A stretch of 34,244 bases of DNA from Nanobdellota archaeon (GCA_030704765.1 JAUYDD010000067.1:1-34244), one strand, 5' to 3'. Positions 16,024 through 24,572 are shown, counted from the first letter of the stretch. The notes: a model not told the origin generated them from the sequence alone. Numbers and translations: made by a program.

Positions 16024-16057
16024 ACATAAAAAATCTAAGAAAGAGACATATAAAAAG

Positions 16058-16069
16058 CTTTATAAACCC
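16058..16069 (+). promoter_or_regulatory. TATA box of the 5S rRNA gene
   Basis: CTTTATAAACCC is centred about 25 nt before the 5' end of the 5S rRNA. The same motif recurs before L18e and near 31975, so it appears to be the strong promoter form in this genome. Confidence 0.65.
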
Positions 16070-16087
16070 TTATAATCAAGGATATAT

Positions 16088-16201
<114 letters not shown>

Positions 16202-16235
16202 TTTTACTTTCTTTTTTATAAGAAAGTTGTTTAAG

Positions 16236-16436
16236 ATGATAATACCTGTAAGATGCATAAGTTGTGGAAAACCAATAGGACACCTATGGGAAGAATTCAA
16301 AGAAAGAGTTGAAAAAAATGGAGAGGATTCTAAAAAAGTTTTAGATGAATTAGGATTAGAAAGATATTGCTGCAGGTCTATATTCTTAGGGCAGGTTGAT
16401 ACATTGGAATTAATCAATAAATTCAAGAAATTCTAG
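16236..16436 (+). CDS. rpoN: DNA-directed RNA polymerase subunit N (Rpb10 homologue)
   Basis: The 66-aa protein MIIPVRCISCGKPIGHLWEEF... has the CxxC plus CC (RYCCRSIFLG) zinc site of archaeal RpoN/Rpb10, a small assembly subunit bound to RpoD/RpoL. The track's longer start at 16194 runs into the 5S 3' end; the ATG at 16236 matches the family's universal start. It is placed 34 nt after 5S. In many archaea rpoN follows S9, but here it is separated from L18e-L13-S9 by 16 kb. Confidence 0.96.
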   Translation: MIIPVRCISCGKPIGHLWEEFKERVEKNGEDSKKVLDELGLERYCCRSIFLGQVDTLELINKFKKF

Positions 16437-16503
16437 ATTAATTTTATATAGTTGGAGTTTTTGAAGGGAGCATGGTCTAAGGTTAAGGTCATTGATGCTG
16501 AGG

Positions 16504-16521
16504 TCTGGGGAGCGGTTAACT
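16504..16521 (+). repeat. 18-bp direct repeat, left copy
   Basis: TCTGGGGAGCGGTTAACT is identical to 18764-18781. The two copies bound the segment with the small membrane, HNH-like and RHH genes. The G-rich core stands out in this AT-rich sequence and is shared with 19677-19688. Confidence 0.85.
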
Positions 16522-16587
16522 ATCTATTTTGGGAATCGTTTAACTAAGAGGTTAAAAAATTGCGTTTGCAAAAAGAGTTATCTTTCT

Positions 16588-16809
16588 TTATTTAAAGAGC
16601 CTTTTTAACTTATTCATAATCCATTTTTTAGTCTCTTTATTACTCTGAATAACCCAAATAATAATTGTTATAATTACTACTAAAGAAATTAATGGGAAAA
16701 GGTTTACTTCGAAAAAAGTTGTGCCTGTTACTCGAACAATTGCCCCTAAAATAGATAAAGAAATTACTAATTTTAATGTGTTTAGCAAATCTTTTTGGAT
16801 AGTTTTCAT
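16588..16809 (-). CDS. small membrane protein in the repeat-flanked cassette
   Basis: The 73-aa protein has two predicted membrane helices (LVISLSILGAIVRVTG and LISLVVIITIIIWVI) and a basic tail KKWIMNKLKRLFK. It is the last gene of the RHH-HNH cassette, starting 17 nt after the HNH gene's stop, so it is probably co-expressed. I do not recognise a family. By size and charge it could be an immunity-type or toxin-like membrane peptide, but nothing in the sequence proves either. The 70-aa ORF in another frame over the same DNA is a shadow. Confidence 0.6.
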   Translation of the reverse strand: MKTIQKDLLNTLKLVISLSILGAIVRVTGTTFFEVNLFPLISLVVIITIIIWVIQSNKETKKWIMNKLKRLFK

Positions 16810-16826
16810 TTTTTTGCGTTAATTGT

Positions 16827-18395
16827 TTAGCTTTGTCTGTTTTTTCCTTCATTTAATTCCTTTTGGATTTGCTCTGGAAAATCTGAATCCTTCCATCCTA
16901 ATTGTTCTTTGATTTGATGTATCCCTGATTCCCAGTTATAAGATTCTATTAGGTTATGATTAAATTTCCCTTTAACACTTTCTCTATTGTTTATATCATG
17001 AATTTTTTTATCCATAGGAACTAGGTTCCATATTTCATTATTATATTTATTCCTATCAATATGATGAATAGAAATATTATCTAGAATTTTCTGCCCTTTT
17101 TTCTTCAAATAATCTTCATATTTCCAAACATGGTATAATTTTCCGCTATTTTTAAACACTAAACGGCCTTCTTCGTTAAATCTGAGATTTTGCTTTTGTC
17201 CGGAATCTATTAATGCTTTTTCTTTCCAGTAAGCTTCAGTTCTTTTTTCCAATTCTTTCTCTTTTGTCTTTAATTCTTTCTCCTGTTCCAATAACTCTTT
17301 CCTTTGAATTTTTAATTTATCTTCTGTCTCTTTATTCTTATTTCTTAATCTTATTAATTCTTGTTCATATTTTTCTTTTATCTCCCCTTTAGAATGTCTT
17401 ATTTTTTCTTCTAAATCTTTAATTTCATTTAATCTATTAGCTTTTTGACTTTCTAATTTTTGAATTTCTTTATTCCCCCCTTTGATATCTTCATTTATTC
17501 TTTCTTTCTCCTCACCTAACTTTATTATCTCATTTCTTATATCCTTAACTTTTTCTTCTTCTTTCTGTCTTTCTTTTTTGACTTTACCCCTTTTCCACTT
17601 TTCAATATATAGATAACTTAGTAAGACAACAATAAAAATAATAACTCCAAAAATAGATAGTTGTTTTATTCTCTCTTCCCTCTCTTTTTGTAATTGCTCT
17701 GAACTCTTTAAACAGATTCCTTCCTCAAATCTATCTGACTTACATTCCCATTCGCACATATATGCTTCTCCAACTTCTTTAGTTGAAGGCATTAGGCATG
17801 TTTGATTCTTACAATTAAGTTTTCCATAATGTTCGCAAGAAATTATTTTATCTTTTCCACAAAAACCTACTATATTACATATTGATGAACCGCACTCATT
17901 ATCTGAAATGCATAATGAATTATCATCTAAACATTGTTTTCCATTTGGACAAGTTCTACAAACTTCTTTTTGTTTTTCTACATTTTTATACTCAGAGGAT
18001 ACTTCTGGTTCAATCAGGGTATAATCTAAATCCGTTATACCAATATAGCTATTAAGTTGTGTGTTCACATGCCCATCGTCATATCTATCAGAATCTCGAG
18101 GTTCAACTTTAACTTCAACGCTTTTTACTTCATCAAGTCCAAACCATGTCGAAACAACTTTGTAGTCTAATCTTACTGTAACGGGTATAGTCAAGTTATT
18201 ATATACAGTAAACGAAAGATGACTATTCTCTACCCAAACAAGTTTATCCATCTCCAAATTAGCTCCCACAAAATCGCCATCAAAATAAAACCACTCTTCC
18301 TCTTGAGAATAGGATTCATTAATTTTATATTGACAAGCAGAAACCGAACCTATCAAAAAGACAAACAAAAATAAAATTACAATTAAATTTTTCAT
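16827..18395 (-). CDS. membrane-anchored protein with Cys-rich ectodomain, coiled coil and C-terminal HNH endonuclease-like domain
   Basis: This is a 522-aa protein. A signal peptide (1-20) ends at a lipobox-like VSAC (Cys21). Residues 22-140 look like a beta-rich extracellular domain, and residues 145-228 hold about 15 Cys in short CxxC-type spacings. One membrane helix follows (about 246-264), then a Lys/Glu-rich coiled coil (270-395). Residues 415-475 resemble an HNH endonuclease: IHHIDRNKYNNEIWNLVPM (His444, His445, Asp447) and a later His466. With the signal peptide outside, the nuclease end would face the cytoplasm. Its start overlaps the RHH gene by 4 bp. An outside-sensing, inside-cutting defence or conflict role is an inference. 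Confidence 0.75.
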   Translation of the reverse strand: MKNLIVILFLFVFLIGSVSACQYKINESYSQEEEWFYFDGDFVGANLEMDKLVWVENSHLSFTVYNNLTIPVTVRLDYKVVSTWFGLDEVKSVEVKVEPRDSDRYDDGHVNTQLNSYIGITDLDYTLIEPEVSSEYKNVEKQKEVCRTCPNGKQCLDDNSLCISDNECGSSICNIVGFCGKDKIISCEHYGKLNCKNQTCLMPSTKEVGEAYMCEWECKSDRFEEGICLKSSEQLQKEREERIKQLSIFGVIIFIVVLLSYLYIEKWKRGKVKKERQKEEEKVKDIRNEIIKLGEEKERINEDIKGGNKEIQKLESQKANRLNEIKDLEEKIRHSKGEIKEKYEQELIRLRNKNKETEDKLKIQRKELLEQEKELKTKEKELEKRTEAYWKEKALIDSGQKQNLRFNEEGRLVFKNSGKLYHVWKYEDYLKKKGQKILDNISIHHIDRNKYNNEIWNLVPMDKKIHDINNRESVKGKFNHNLIESYNWESGIHQIKEQLGWKDSDFPEQIQKELNEGKNRQS

Positions 18396-18688
18396 TTCCC
18401 TTTCGCCTCTTGTTTGATTTTATTTAAAACTTCTTTTCTTGCCTCTTGTATGTCTTTAGGAATTTCTTTCCATTCAAACCTTTCTTTTACTTCATTTTCC
18501 GTAAGTTTTAGATTAATATAGTCTTTGATATAATAATCATTCATTTTATCATCAATGTTATCAATAAATTCTTGTATTGCTTGTTTTATTACAGCAGATT
18601 TATCAATTCCTTGTTCTTTCGCTATTTCAATTATCCTTTTGAGAGTTTCATTTTCAAGATAAATTCCAACTAGTTTGTTTTTTACCAT
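18392..18688 (-). CDS. ribbon-helix-helix (CopG/VapB-like) protein
   Basis: In this 98-aa protein, residues 1-45 match the ribbon-helix-helix pattern: a short strand (LVGIYLEN) then two helices (ETLKRIIEIAKEQGI, KSAVIKQAIQEFIDN). Such proteins are DNA-binding autoregulators, often antitoxins. The C-terminal half is charged (LTENEVKERFEWKEIP) and could bind a partner. It is first in the cassette and overlaps the HNH-like gene by 4 bp, the usual regulator-first order of toxin-antitoxin operons. An A/T-rich stretch (TTAATATTAATAATTATTAG) directly upstream could be its operator. Confidence 0.75.
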   Translation of the reverse strand: MVKNKLVGIYLENETLKRIIEIAKEQGIDKSAVIKQAIQEFIDNIDDKMNDYYIKDYINLKLTENEVKERFEWKEIPKDIQEARKEVLNKIKQEAKGK

Positions 18689-18763
18689 ATTAATTAATAT
18701 TAATAATTATTAGCAATTATTATATTTAAATCTTTCGGCTATTTACAAAAATAAAAATCCTGT

Positions 18764-18781
18764 TCTGGGGAGCGGTTAACT
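18764..18781 (+). repeat. 18-bp direct repeat, right copy
   Basis: This is identical to 16504-16521. It lies between the RHH gene start and the TATA box of the NIF3-family gene. Removing one copy and the intervening 2.26 kb would leave rpoN directly upstream of the NIF3 gene. Confidence 0.85.
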
Positions 18782-18819
18782 GAGAGAAGTTTTATAATAC
18801 TCAATTTCTAAGAATCATT

Positions 18820-19671
18820 ATGAAAGCAACAGAACTTTATGCAAAATTGGAAAAGAATTTCATAAAGCCCGGCTTAAGTGATGAATGGGCTGAGCATATG
18901 GAAGAAGTAAAAGATTTTCTTAGTGATAACTTTAAAAAAAGGTCTATGGGATTAGTTTGCGATAATTCTCAACAAATTATTAGAGTTTATACTGCGGTAT
19001 TTCCAACAGACAGAGTAATGAAATATATTTTAGCTCAAAGAACAGAAGACGCTATGCTTTTTGTCCATCATCCTTCTATTTGGGATATTACTAAGGCTCC
19101 TCAAGTTTTTCAACAAATGAACCAAGATTTATTAAAAAAATTTAAAGCAAGAAAAATTTCAGTTTATAACTTACATGTTCCACTAGATAATTATGGTGAA
19201 TATTCAACTAGTCTAACTTTAGCTAATGCTTTAGAAATAAAACCAAGAAAGCCATTTGCTCCTTATTTCGGAGCTTTATGTGGAGTATTTGGAAAAACAA
19301 AATTAAGAACAACTGCAGATTTATCAAGGAAATTTAAAGAAACAGTGGGTCATAGAGTTAGTTTATATCAATATGGAAGTCCAAGTATTAAAGACGGAGT
19401 TGTCGCAGTGATAGCTGGTGGTGGAAATAATGTTGAAATGTTACAAGAAATTGCAAAAGAAGGCGTAAATACATTTGTAACTGGAATAACTGCATTAAAT
19501 TCTCATTCACAAAAAGCTCATGATTTTGCCAAAGAACATAAGATAAATGTTTTAGGTGGAACTCATTATTCTACTGAAAAATTTGCATGTATTGCTATGT
19601 GCGATTATTTCAGAAAATTAGGATTAAAAAGTCAATTCATAGATGGAAAACCTGGTTTAGAAGATTTGTAA
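18820..19671 (+). CDS. NIF3/YbgI family metal-binding protein
   Basis: This 283-aa protein has the paired NIF3 motifs for a di-metal site: VHHPSIWD and NLHVPLDNY in the N-terminal half, and VTGITALNSHSQ plus GGTHYSTEK near the end. NIF3 proteins are widespread metal-binding hydrolase-fold proteins annotated as GTP cyclohydrolase I type 2, though their true activity is unsettled. A TATA-like TTTTATAATACT stands about 27 nt before the ATG. The gene is monocistronic here, between the repeat-flanked cassette and the DapA-like gene. Confidence 0.85.
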   Translation: MKATELYAKLEKNFIKPGLSDEWAEHMEEVKDFLSDNFKKRSMGLVCDNSQQIIRVYTAVFPTDRVMKYILAQRTEDAMLFVHHPSIWDITKAPQVFQQMNQDLLKKFKARKISVYNLHVPLDNYGEYSTSLTLANALEIKPRKPFAPYFGALCGVFGKTKLRTTADLSRKFKETVGHRVSLYQYGSPSIKDGVVAVIAGGGNNVEMLQEIAKEGVNTFVTGITALNSHSQKAHDFAKEHKINVLGGTHYSTEKFACIAMCDYFRKLGLKSQFIDGKPGLEDL

Positions 19672-19676
19672 ATCCA

Positions 19677-19688
19677 GGTCTGGGGAGC
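19677..19688 (+). repeat. third, partial copy of the G-rich repeat core
   Basis: GGTCTGGGGAGC matches 16502-16513 exactly and shares TCTGGGGAGC with 18764-18773. It lies 5 nt after the stop of the NIF3-family gene, so that gene is also bracketed by the motif. Confidence 0.65.
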
Positions 19689-19858
19689 ACATCTGCCTAT
19701 TTTTGCAGAGTTTAACTTAACCTAATTTTAACCTGTAAATTTTTTATCCCTGATAAAAGTCCAAAAAATAATCTCCTGAGGTTTATGAAAGATTATCTAA
19801 CTTCTTATTATAAATAAATCACAATCAGGTTTATATAGGATGAATTTATACTTTTTTC

Positions 19859-20791
19859 ATGAGAGAAAAATTATTTGGCTGTTATGTTGCAATTGTTACT
19901 CCTTTTCAAAAACAAGGAGATAGAGTGAACCATCCTATAAATTATGATTCTTTGGATAGATTTGTTAACCATATAATTCTCGAAGGGGTTGATGGTGTTG
20001 TTGTCTCTGGTTGTACTGGTGTTGATTCTCTTCTTTCTCCAGATAAACAGGTTGAATTAGTTAAATATGTTAAAAGTAAATTTGGACACCTAACAAAAGT
20101 GATTGCTGGAGATGGAGCTAATTCAACAAGAGAAGCAATAGAACTTGCTCAAAGAATGGAAGAAGAAGCTGAAGTTTACACTCACCTCTCAATATCTCCT
20201 TATAAGAACAAGCCTTCTGATAGGGGAATAATAGAGCATTTTACAACTATTGCTGATAATATCGAAGGTAAATTGATATTATATTCTGTGCCTAGCAGAA
20301 CTGGAGGAAAAGGAATTCATCCTGATGTTGCTGAAAAATTAGCAGAGCATAAAAAGATTTATGCTATTAAAGAAGCATCTAGAGATTTGGAAAGGATAAG
20401 AGAGACTATTCATAAGACAAAGGACAAGAAATTCTCTGTTTTATCTGGTGATGATAATCTCACATATCAAATAATTGAAGCTGGTGGAACTGGAGTTATT
20501 TCTGTTGCTGGAAATATTGTTCCAAGATGGATTTCTAGTTTAACCAAGTTAGCTTTAGATAAAAGTTATGATGATGCTAGTAGTTTGCAGCTTAAATTAA
20601 ATTCTTTGTATCAAGCGCTTTTTCCAAAAGCTGTTTTAAATAAAAATCCTTCACCGAATCCAGTTATGTGTTATTATGCATTGAATAAAATGGGTTTTGA
20701 AGTTGGTATTCCAAGATTGCCTTTAACAGAAGGAGAGCCTTATGAACAAGAAAGAATGGATAAGGTATTATTAGATTTAGGACTTAGTTGA
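19859..20791 (+). CDS. dihydrodipicolinate synthase (DapA) family aldolase/lyase
   Basis: The 310-aa TIM-barrel enzyme has a Schiff-base Lys in YAIKEASRD, a Tyr in LILYSVPSRTG, and the GVVVSGCTGVDSLLS pyruvate-binding loop. Family members include 4-hydroxy-tetrahydrodipicolinate synthase, N-acetylneuraminate lyase and KDG aldolase. LYSVPSRTG is closest to the DHDPS form (YNVPGRTG), but no lysine-pathway gene lies nearby, so specificity is uncertain. A TATA box (GTTTATATAGG) occurs about 25-30 nt before the ATG. It is convergent with rnp4. Confidence 0.85.
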   Translation: MREKLFGCYVAIVTPFQKQGDRVNHPINYDSLDRFVNHIILEGVDGVVVSGCTGVDSLLSPDKQVELVKYVKSKFGHLTKVIAGDGANSTREAIELAQRMEEEAEVYTHLSISPYKNKPSDRGIIEHFTTIADNIEGKLILYSVPSRTGGKGIHPDVAEKLAEHKKIYAIKEASRDLERIRETIHKTKDKKFSVLSGDDNLTYQIIEAGGTGVISVAGNIVPRWISSLTKLALDKSYDDASSLQLKLNSLYQALFPKAVLNKNPSPNPVMCYYALNKMGFEVGIPRLPLTEGEPYEQERMDKVLLDLGLS

Positions 20792-20818
20792 TTTAAAAAA
20801 TAAAATTTCATTAGATAT

Positions 20819-21085
20819 TCATTCTTTTAACTTATACCTATTTCTATATCCGCATTCCTTACACTGAATGACTCTAAATCCCTTTTTTATTCTTATTTCA
20901 GAATTAACTGCATTAAAAAATGAGCAGCATTTTTTGCAGAATTTCTTTTTATAATCACCAAGTTTAATGTTTTTTGACATTGCAAGTTTTTTAATATTTT
21001 TGATTTCTTTTTCATTCGGAAAATTAGAAAAAACATCTTTGATTTTTTCCTGTATTTCTTCCCTTGAGAGATTTTGTTTTTTCAT
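20819..21085 (-). CDS. rnp4: RNase P protein component 4 (Rpp21/Rpr2 homologue)
   Basis: The 88-aa protein has an N-terminal helical part followed by KKFCKKCCSFFNAV and IQCKECGYRNRYKL, the two CxxC pairs that form the zinc ribbon of Rpp21. The phrase AMSKNIKLGDYKKKFCKKC is the family's usual hinge. It forms a dimer with Rpp29 (Rnp1) on RNase P RNA and helps bind the tRNA precursor. It converges on the DapA-like gene with a 27-nt gap. Confidence 0.88.
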   Translation of the reverse strand: MKKQNLSREEIQEKIKDVFSNFPNEKEIKNIKKLAMSKNIKLGDYKKKFCKKCCSFFNAVNSEIRIKKGFRVIQCKECGYRNRYKLKE

Positions 21086-21201
21086 TTTAACATATTAAAA
21101 TATTTTACAGATTTGTAGATTGCACTCTAGAAGTTTATTTATTTTATTTTCTGAAATTAACATAATAATTATAGAAATCTGTGAAATATAAACATTTACA
21201 A

Positions 21202-21765
21202 TTATCTATTTTCTAATAATTTTTCCAGATAAAGTCCTGCACTTCTAACATAAAGTTCAGGATGTTTTCCAACATCATTTTTAACTAGATCTATCTCTGC
21301 AAAACAACTCCAATAAACTTTATCTGGATTTAAAGAAAAAGGGCCTTTGTAAACTCCTTGGAACATATGAACATATTCAAGGTCATTAGATCTTAGGTCT
21401 TTTGAAAAACTAGTAACAGGTGTTATAGTATTTCTTATTTCTTCTGGTAAAGATAAATTAAAAAAAATTTCTTCTGATAACTCACTTAAAGCAGCTTCTA
21501 AAGGGGTTTGCCCCCTATTTTCAGCTTTTAACCAAATTGCATGACCTTCAATACTAACATTTAATTTATTTATTCTACTAATTTTATAAGATTTCTCTGT
21601 TAATAAAATTCTACTTAAAGAAGTATCATCAAAAATAAATACACTTGAGGTAAGATGCCTAATTCCCGGAGTTTTTCCATCTCCAGGATGTGCTAATTCA
21701 TAAGAAACTGGACTTACTGCTACTCCAAATTCATTCACTTGAACTATTGGCGGGTAATTTAACAT
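21202..21765 (-). CDS. Nudix hydrolase-like protein
   Basis: In this 187-aa protein, the stretch GHAIWLKAENRGQTPLEAALSE (abridged) leading into SELSEEIFF resembles a Nudix box (Gx5Ex7REUxEE), although the Arg of the REUxEE core is Ser here. This makes catalysis uncertain. The N-terminal FGVAVSPVSYELAHPG and the SSVFIFDD strand fit a Nudix beta-sheet. The track begins at a TTG; I prefer ATG 21765 (MLNYPP). It is divergent to the dus gene with a 51-nt shared promoter gap. The substrate is unknown. Confidence 0.65.
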   Translation of the reverse strand: MLNYPPIVQVNEFGVAVSPVSYELAHPGDGKTPGIRHLTSSVFIFDDTSLSRILLTEKSYKISRINKLNVSIEGHAIWLKAENRGQTPLEAALSELSEEIFFNLSLPEEIRNTITPVTSFSKDLRSNDLEYVHMFQGVYKGPFSLNPDKVYWSCFAEIDLVKNDVGKHPELYVRSAGLYLEKLLENR

Positions 21766-21816
21766 TAGAAAAAGCAAAAGGAAAAACCTTTTAAATTTTA
21801 TTATATCTTAGAATAT

Positions 21817-22761
21817 ATGCTAAAACAATTTCCACACCTTTCAGGTAAGCTGATACTTGCGCCAATGCATAATGTAACTAACCTCGCGTTTAGATTGATA
21901 TGCAAAAAATATGGTGCAAACCTTGTTTCAACTGAACTTTTATCAGCTAATGCTATTGCAAGAAAAAATAATGCTGTTATGAAACTAGCAATACATAGTG
22001 ATGAAGAAAAACCTATTACTGCTCAAATATTTTCTAATAATACTAAAAATATGGTTAAATCTGCACAAATTCTTGAAGATTTAGGATTTGATATAATTGA
22101 TATAAATCTAGGTTGCCCTTCTGATAAAATAATGAAACAAGGTTCAGGTGGTGCATTATTGAAAAGAAAGCAAAAAATAGCTGAAATAATCAGAGAAGTA
22201 TATGATTCAATTCAAATACCCTTGACTGTGAAGATAAGGAGTGGATTTGATAGTTTTTCTATCAATGCTCCGGAGATAGCAAAAATATCAGAAGAAAATG
22301 GTGCAAGTGCTATAATAATCCATCCAAGAAGTATAAAACAAGGATATTCTGGAAAATCAGACTGGAATATAATAAAACGAATAAAAGAAAATGTAAATAT
22401 TCCAGTCATAGGAAATGGGGATGTTATTGATGGAGAAAGTGCTAAAAAAATGTTGGATGAAACTGGATGCGATTATATAATGATAGGAAGAGCAGCTATT
22501 GGAAATCCATTCATATTCAGAGAAATTAATGAATTTTTAATGTCTGGAAAAATTATTAAGCAGACAAAAGAAGAAAAAATAAAAGATTATTTTAGATATA
22601 TTGAGCTAACCAAAAAATTTGGGATCTTTTCCATAAAAGATGCTAAACAAAAAGCACATGAGTTTACGAAAGGGCTTCCTGAAAGCTCGAAATTAAGATA
22701 TAAATTAAATAATATAAAATCTTTTGAAGAAATAGATTATTTAATAAAAAATATATTATAA
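21817..22761 (+). CDS. dus: tRNA-dihydrouridine synthase
   Basis: The 314-aa FMN-dependent TIM barrel reduces specific uridines in tRNA D loops. Its hallmarks are LAPMHNVTNLAFR, the catalytic-Cys motif INLGCPSDKIMKQGSGGALL, PLTVKIRSGFD, the IHPRSIKQGYSG loop, and IGNGDVIDGESAKKMLDETGCD followed by IMIGRAAIGNPFIF. The MHN variant replaces the more usual MAGV opening. It is monocistronic, divergent from the Nudix gene and followed by the ABC exporter cluster. Confidence 0.92.
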   Translation: MLKQFPHLSGKLILAPMHNVTNLAFRLICKKYGANLVSTELLSANAIARKNNAVMKLAIHSDEEKPITAQIFSNNTKNMVKSAQILEDLGFDIIDINLGCPSDKIMKQGSGGALLKRKQKIAEIIREVYDSIQIPLTVKIRSGFDSFSINAPEIAKISEENGASAIIIHPRSIKQGYSGKSDWNIIKRIKENVNIPVIGNGDVIDGESAKKMLDETGCDYIMIGRAAIGNPFIFREINEFLMSGKIIKQTKEEKIKDYFRYIELTKKFGIFSIKDAKQKAHEFTKGLPESSKLRYKLNNIKSFEEIDYLIKNIL

Positions 22762-22811
22762 AAGAATTTATAAACTTATATGATGTTTTTAATATATAAA
22801 AGTGTGATAAA

Positions 22812-23702
22812 ATGAAAAAGATCCTTATCATTATGATATTAGCATTGGTTTTAAGTATAAATTTTGTACTATCGTTAGATACAGAAAATCAAAACCGCCT
22901 TAATTTTGGCCATGTATTGATTGTAAAAAAAATCAATACAGAACCAAATGAACTTGTTCCTGGAGAAACTGGAAAACTGAAAGTATATGTCTATAATAGT
23001 GGAAAATCATTTATAAGTGATGTTAGAGCGAAACTTATTTTGCCTTCTGAACTTGCATTTATTGATGATGTTTCTGAGAAAAAAATCTCAAAACTTGAAT
23101 CAGGTTGGGAAACTAATTTAGATTTCACATTAATCTCTCTACCAAAAACTGTAGAAGGAGTGTATAAAGCGACTTTAACTATTTATTATATAAACCATAT
23201 TGGGGAACAAAAAGAAGATAATTATTCTATTGGAATCATTGTAAAAAGTGAACCAAAAATCTATGCACAAATAGAGAAATCAGAACTCTATCAAGAGAAT
23301 AGGATTGGTGAAATAACAATGACATTTATAAATAATGATGTTGCTAATGTAAGATTTTTAACGGTAGAACTTCTTGATAGTGAAGATTATGAAATTATAT
23401 CATCTAATAAAAAATATATTGGAGACCTGGATTCAGATGATTTCCAATCTACAACTTTTAAATTAAAAGTAAAGAAAAATATGAATATTTTCAATCTTCC
23501 TATAAAAATAAGTTATAAAGATGCTTTGAACAAAGAATATTCTGAAAATCTAGAATTACCTTTAGAACTGAAATCTGCTAATGATCTTGGAATAAAAAAG
23601 AATAACTATACAACTTGGGCAATAATAATAATTATTTTAGTGATTCTTGTTCTCTATATTATTAAAAAGAACCAAGGAAAGAAATTTTCAAAATATATTT
23701 AA
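22812..23702 (+). CDS. secreted CARDB/COG1361-like protein with C-terminal membrane anchor
   Basis: The 296-aa protein has a signal peptide (1-21), two beta-sandwich domains, and a C-terminal helix TTWAIIIIILVILVLYII with a basic tail. The first sandwich (about 35-150) contains ELVPGETGKLKVYVYNSGKS, typical of CARDB/NEW3-type adhesion folds. The second (about 155-260) includes KYIGDLDSDDFQS. It is a clear paralogue of the 24599 protein, which has YVGDVDSNDFQT. It starts the ABC transporter cluster and probably acts outside the membrane as an adaptor, much as MacA does for MacB, though it is not a MacA homologue. A TATA box ATTTATAAACTT is about 40 nt upstream. Confidence 0.78.
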   Translation: MKKILIIMILALVLSINFVLSLDTENQNRLNFGHVLIVKKINTEPNELVPGETGKLKVYVYNSGKSFISDVRAKLILPSELAFIDDVSEKKISKLESGWETNLDFTLISLPKTVEGVYKATLTIYYINHIGEQKEDNYSIGIIVKSEPKIYAQIEKSELYQENRIGEITMTFINNDVANVRFLTVELLDSEDYEIISSNKKYIGDLDSDDFQSTTFKLKVKKNMNIFNLPIKISYKDALNKEYSENLELPLELKSANDLGIKKNNYTTWAIIIIILVILVLYIIKKNQGKKFSKYI

Positions 23703-23780
23703 GAATATAGTTAATCTTAAATAAATAAGGTTATCGTAATCTTAGGTTATTAGCTTCAGATTATTTCTGAAAATATAAAA

Positions 23781-24500
23781 ATGAAAAAACAAAATAAAAC
23801 AAAGAACAATGAAATCATAAGACTTGAAGAGGTATACAAAAATTATATTATGGGTGAAACTATAGTTAAAGCTATTTGTGATGTTAATTTAGGAATAAAA
23901 AGGGGAGAGTTTGTTGCAATTGTAGGTCCGAGTGGGAGTGGTAAAAGCACAATGATGAATATGGTTGGTGCATTAGATTTAGCTTCAAAAGGTGAGATTT
24001 ATTTAGATGGGCTGGACATTGAACATGTTGGAGAGTCTGAGTTAGCTCAAATAAGAGGAAGAAAAATAGGTTTTATTTTCCAGACATTTAATTTAATTCC
24101 AACATTAAGTGCATTAGAAAATGTTGCGCTTCCAATGATTTTTCAAGGAATTCCTAAATGGAACAGAATTGAGAGGGCAAAAAAGCTCCTAAAAGATGTT
24201 AAACTTGAACATAGAATGTACCATTTGTCAAATGAACTATCTGGCGGAGAAAGGCAAAGAGTAGCTATTGCGAGAGCTTTAGCAAACGACCCTGAAGTTA
24301 TTTTAGCTGACGAACCTACTGGAAACCTTGATAGTAAAACAGGAGAAGAAATACTCGATATGTTCATTGAACTGAATAAAAAAGGAAAAACTATTATAAT
24401 GATTACGCATGACCAAAATCTAGCTAAAAAAGCGCAAAGAATAATTAAGTTAAGAGATGGGTATGTCGTTGGTGAAGAAATAATAAAAAAGCATTCTTAA
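23781..24500 (+). CDS. ABC transporter ATP-binding protein (MacB/LolD type)
   Basis: The 239-aa ATPase has Walker A GPSGSGKST, Q-loop FQTFNLIP, signature LSGGERQR, Walker B VILADEPTGNLD and the switch His in MITHD. The NLIPTLSALENVALPMIF segment is typical of the MacB/LolD/FtsE branch, which drives mechanotransmission rather than classic transport. It lies between the two CARDB-like genes and upstream of two FtsX-fold permeases, its probable partners. Confidence 0.93.
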   Translation: MKKQNKTKNNEIIRLEEVYKNYIMGETIVKAICDVNLGIKRGEFVAIVGPSGSGKSTMMNMVGALDLASKGEIYLDGLDIEHVGESELAQIRGRKIGFIFQTFNLIPTLSALENVALPMIFQGIPKWNRIERAKKLLKDVKLEHRMYHLSNELSGGERQRVAIARALANDPEVILADEPTGNLDSKTGEEILDMFIELNKKGKTIIMITHDQNLAKKAQRIIKLRDGYVVGEEIIKKHS

Positions 24501-24572
24501 TGATGTATTTTGTATAAGAACATAATCTTTAAAAACTCTATAACATAGGGTAAAATATAAGGGGGTGAAGGC

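Noticed and set aside
16640-16852. 70-aa minus-strand ORF
   Set aside because: Out of frame over the 73-aa membrane protein and the HNH gene end; no hydrophobic helix pattern or family features.
16504-18781. Insertion sequence
   Set aside because: No transposase, and the bounding repeats are direct and 18 bp with no terminal inverted repeats; a cassette or scar fits better.
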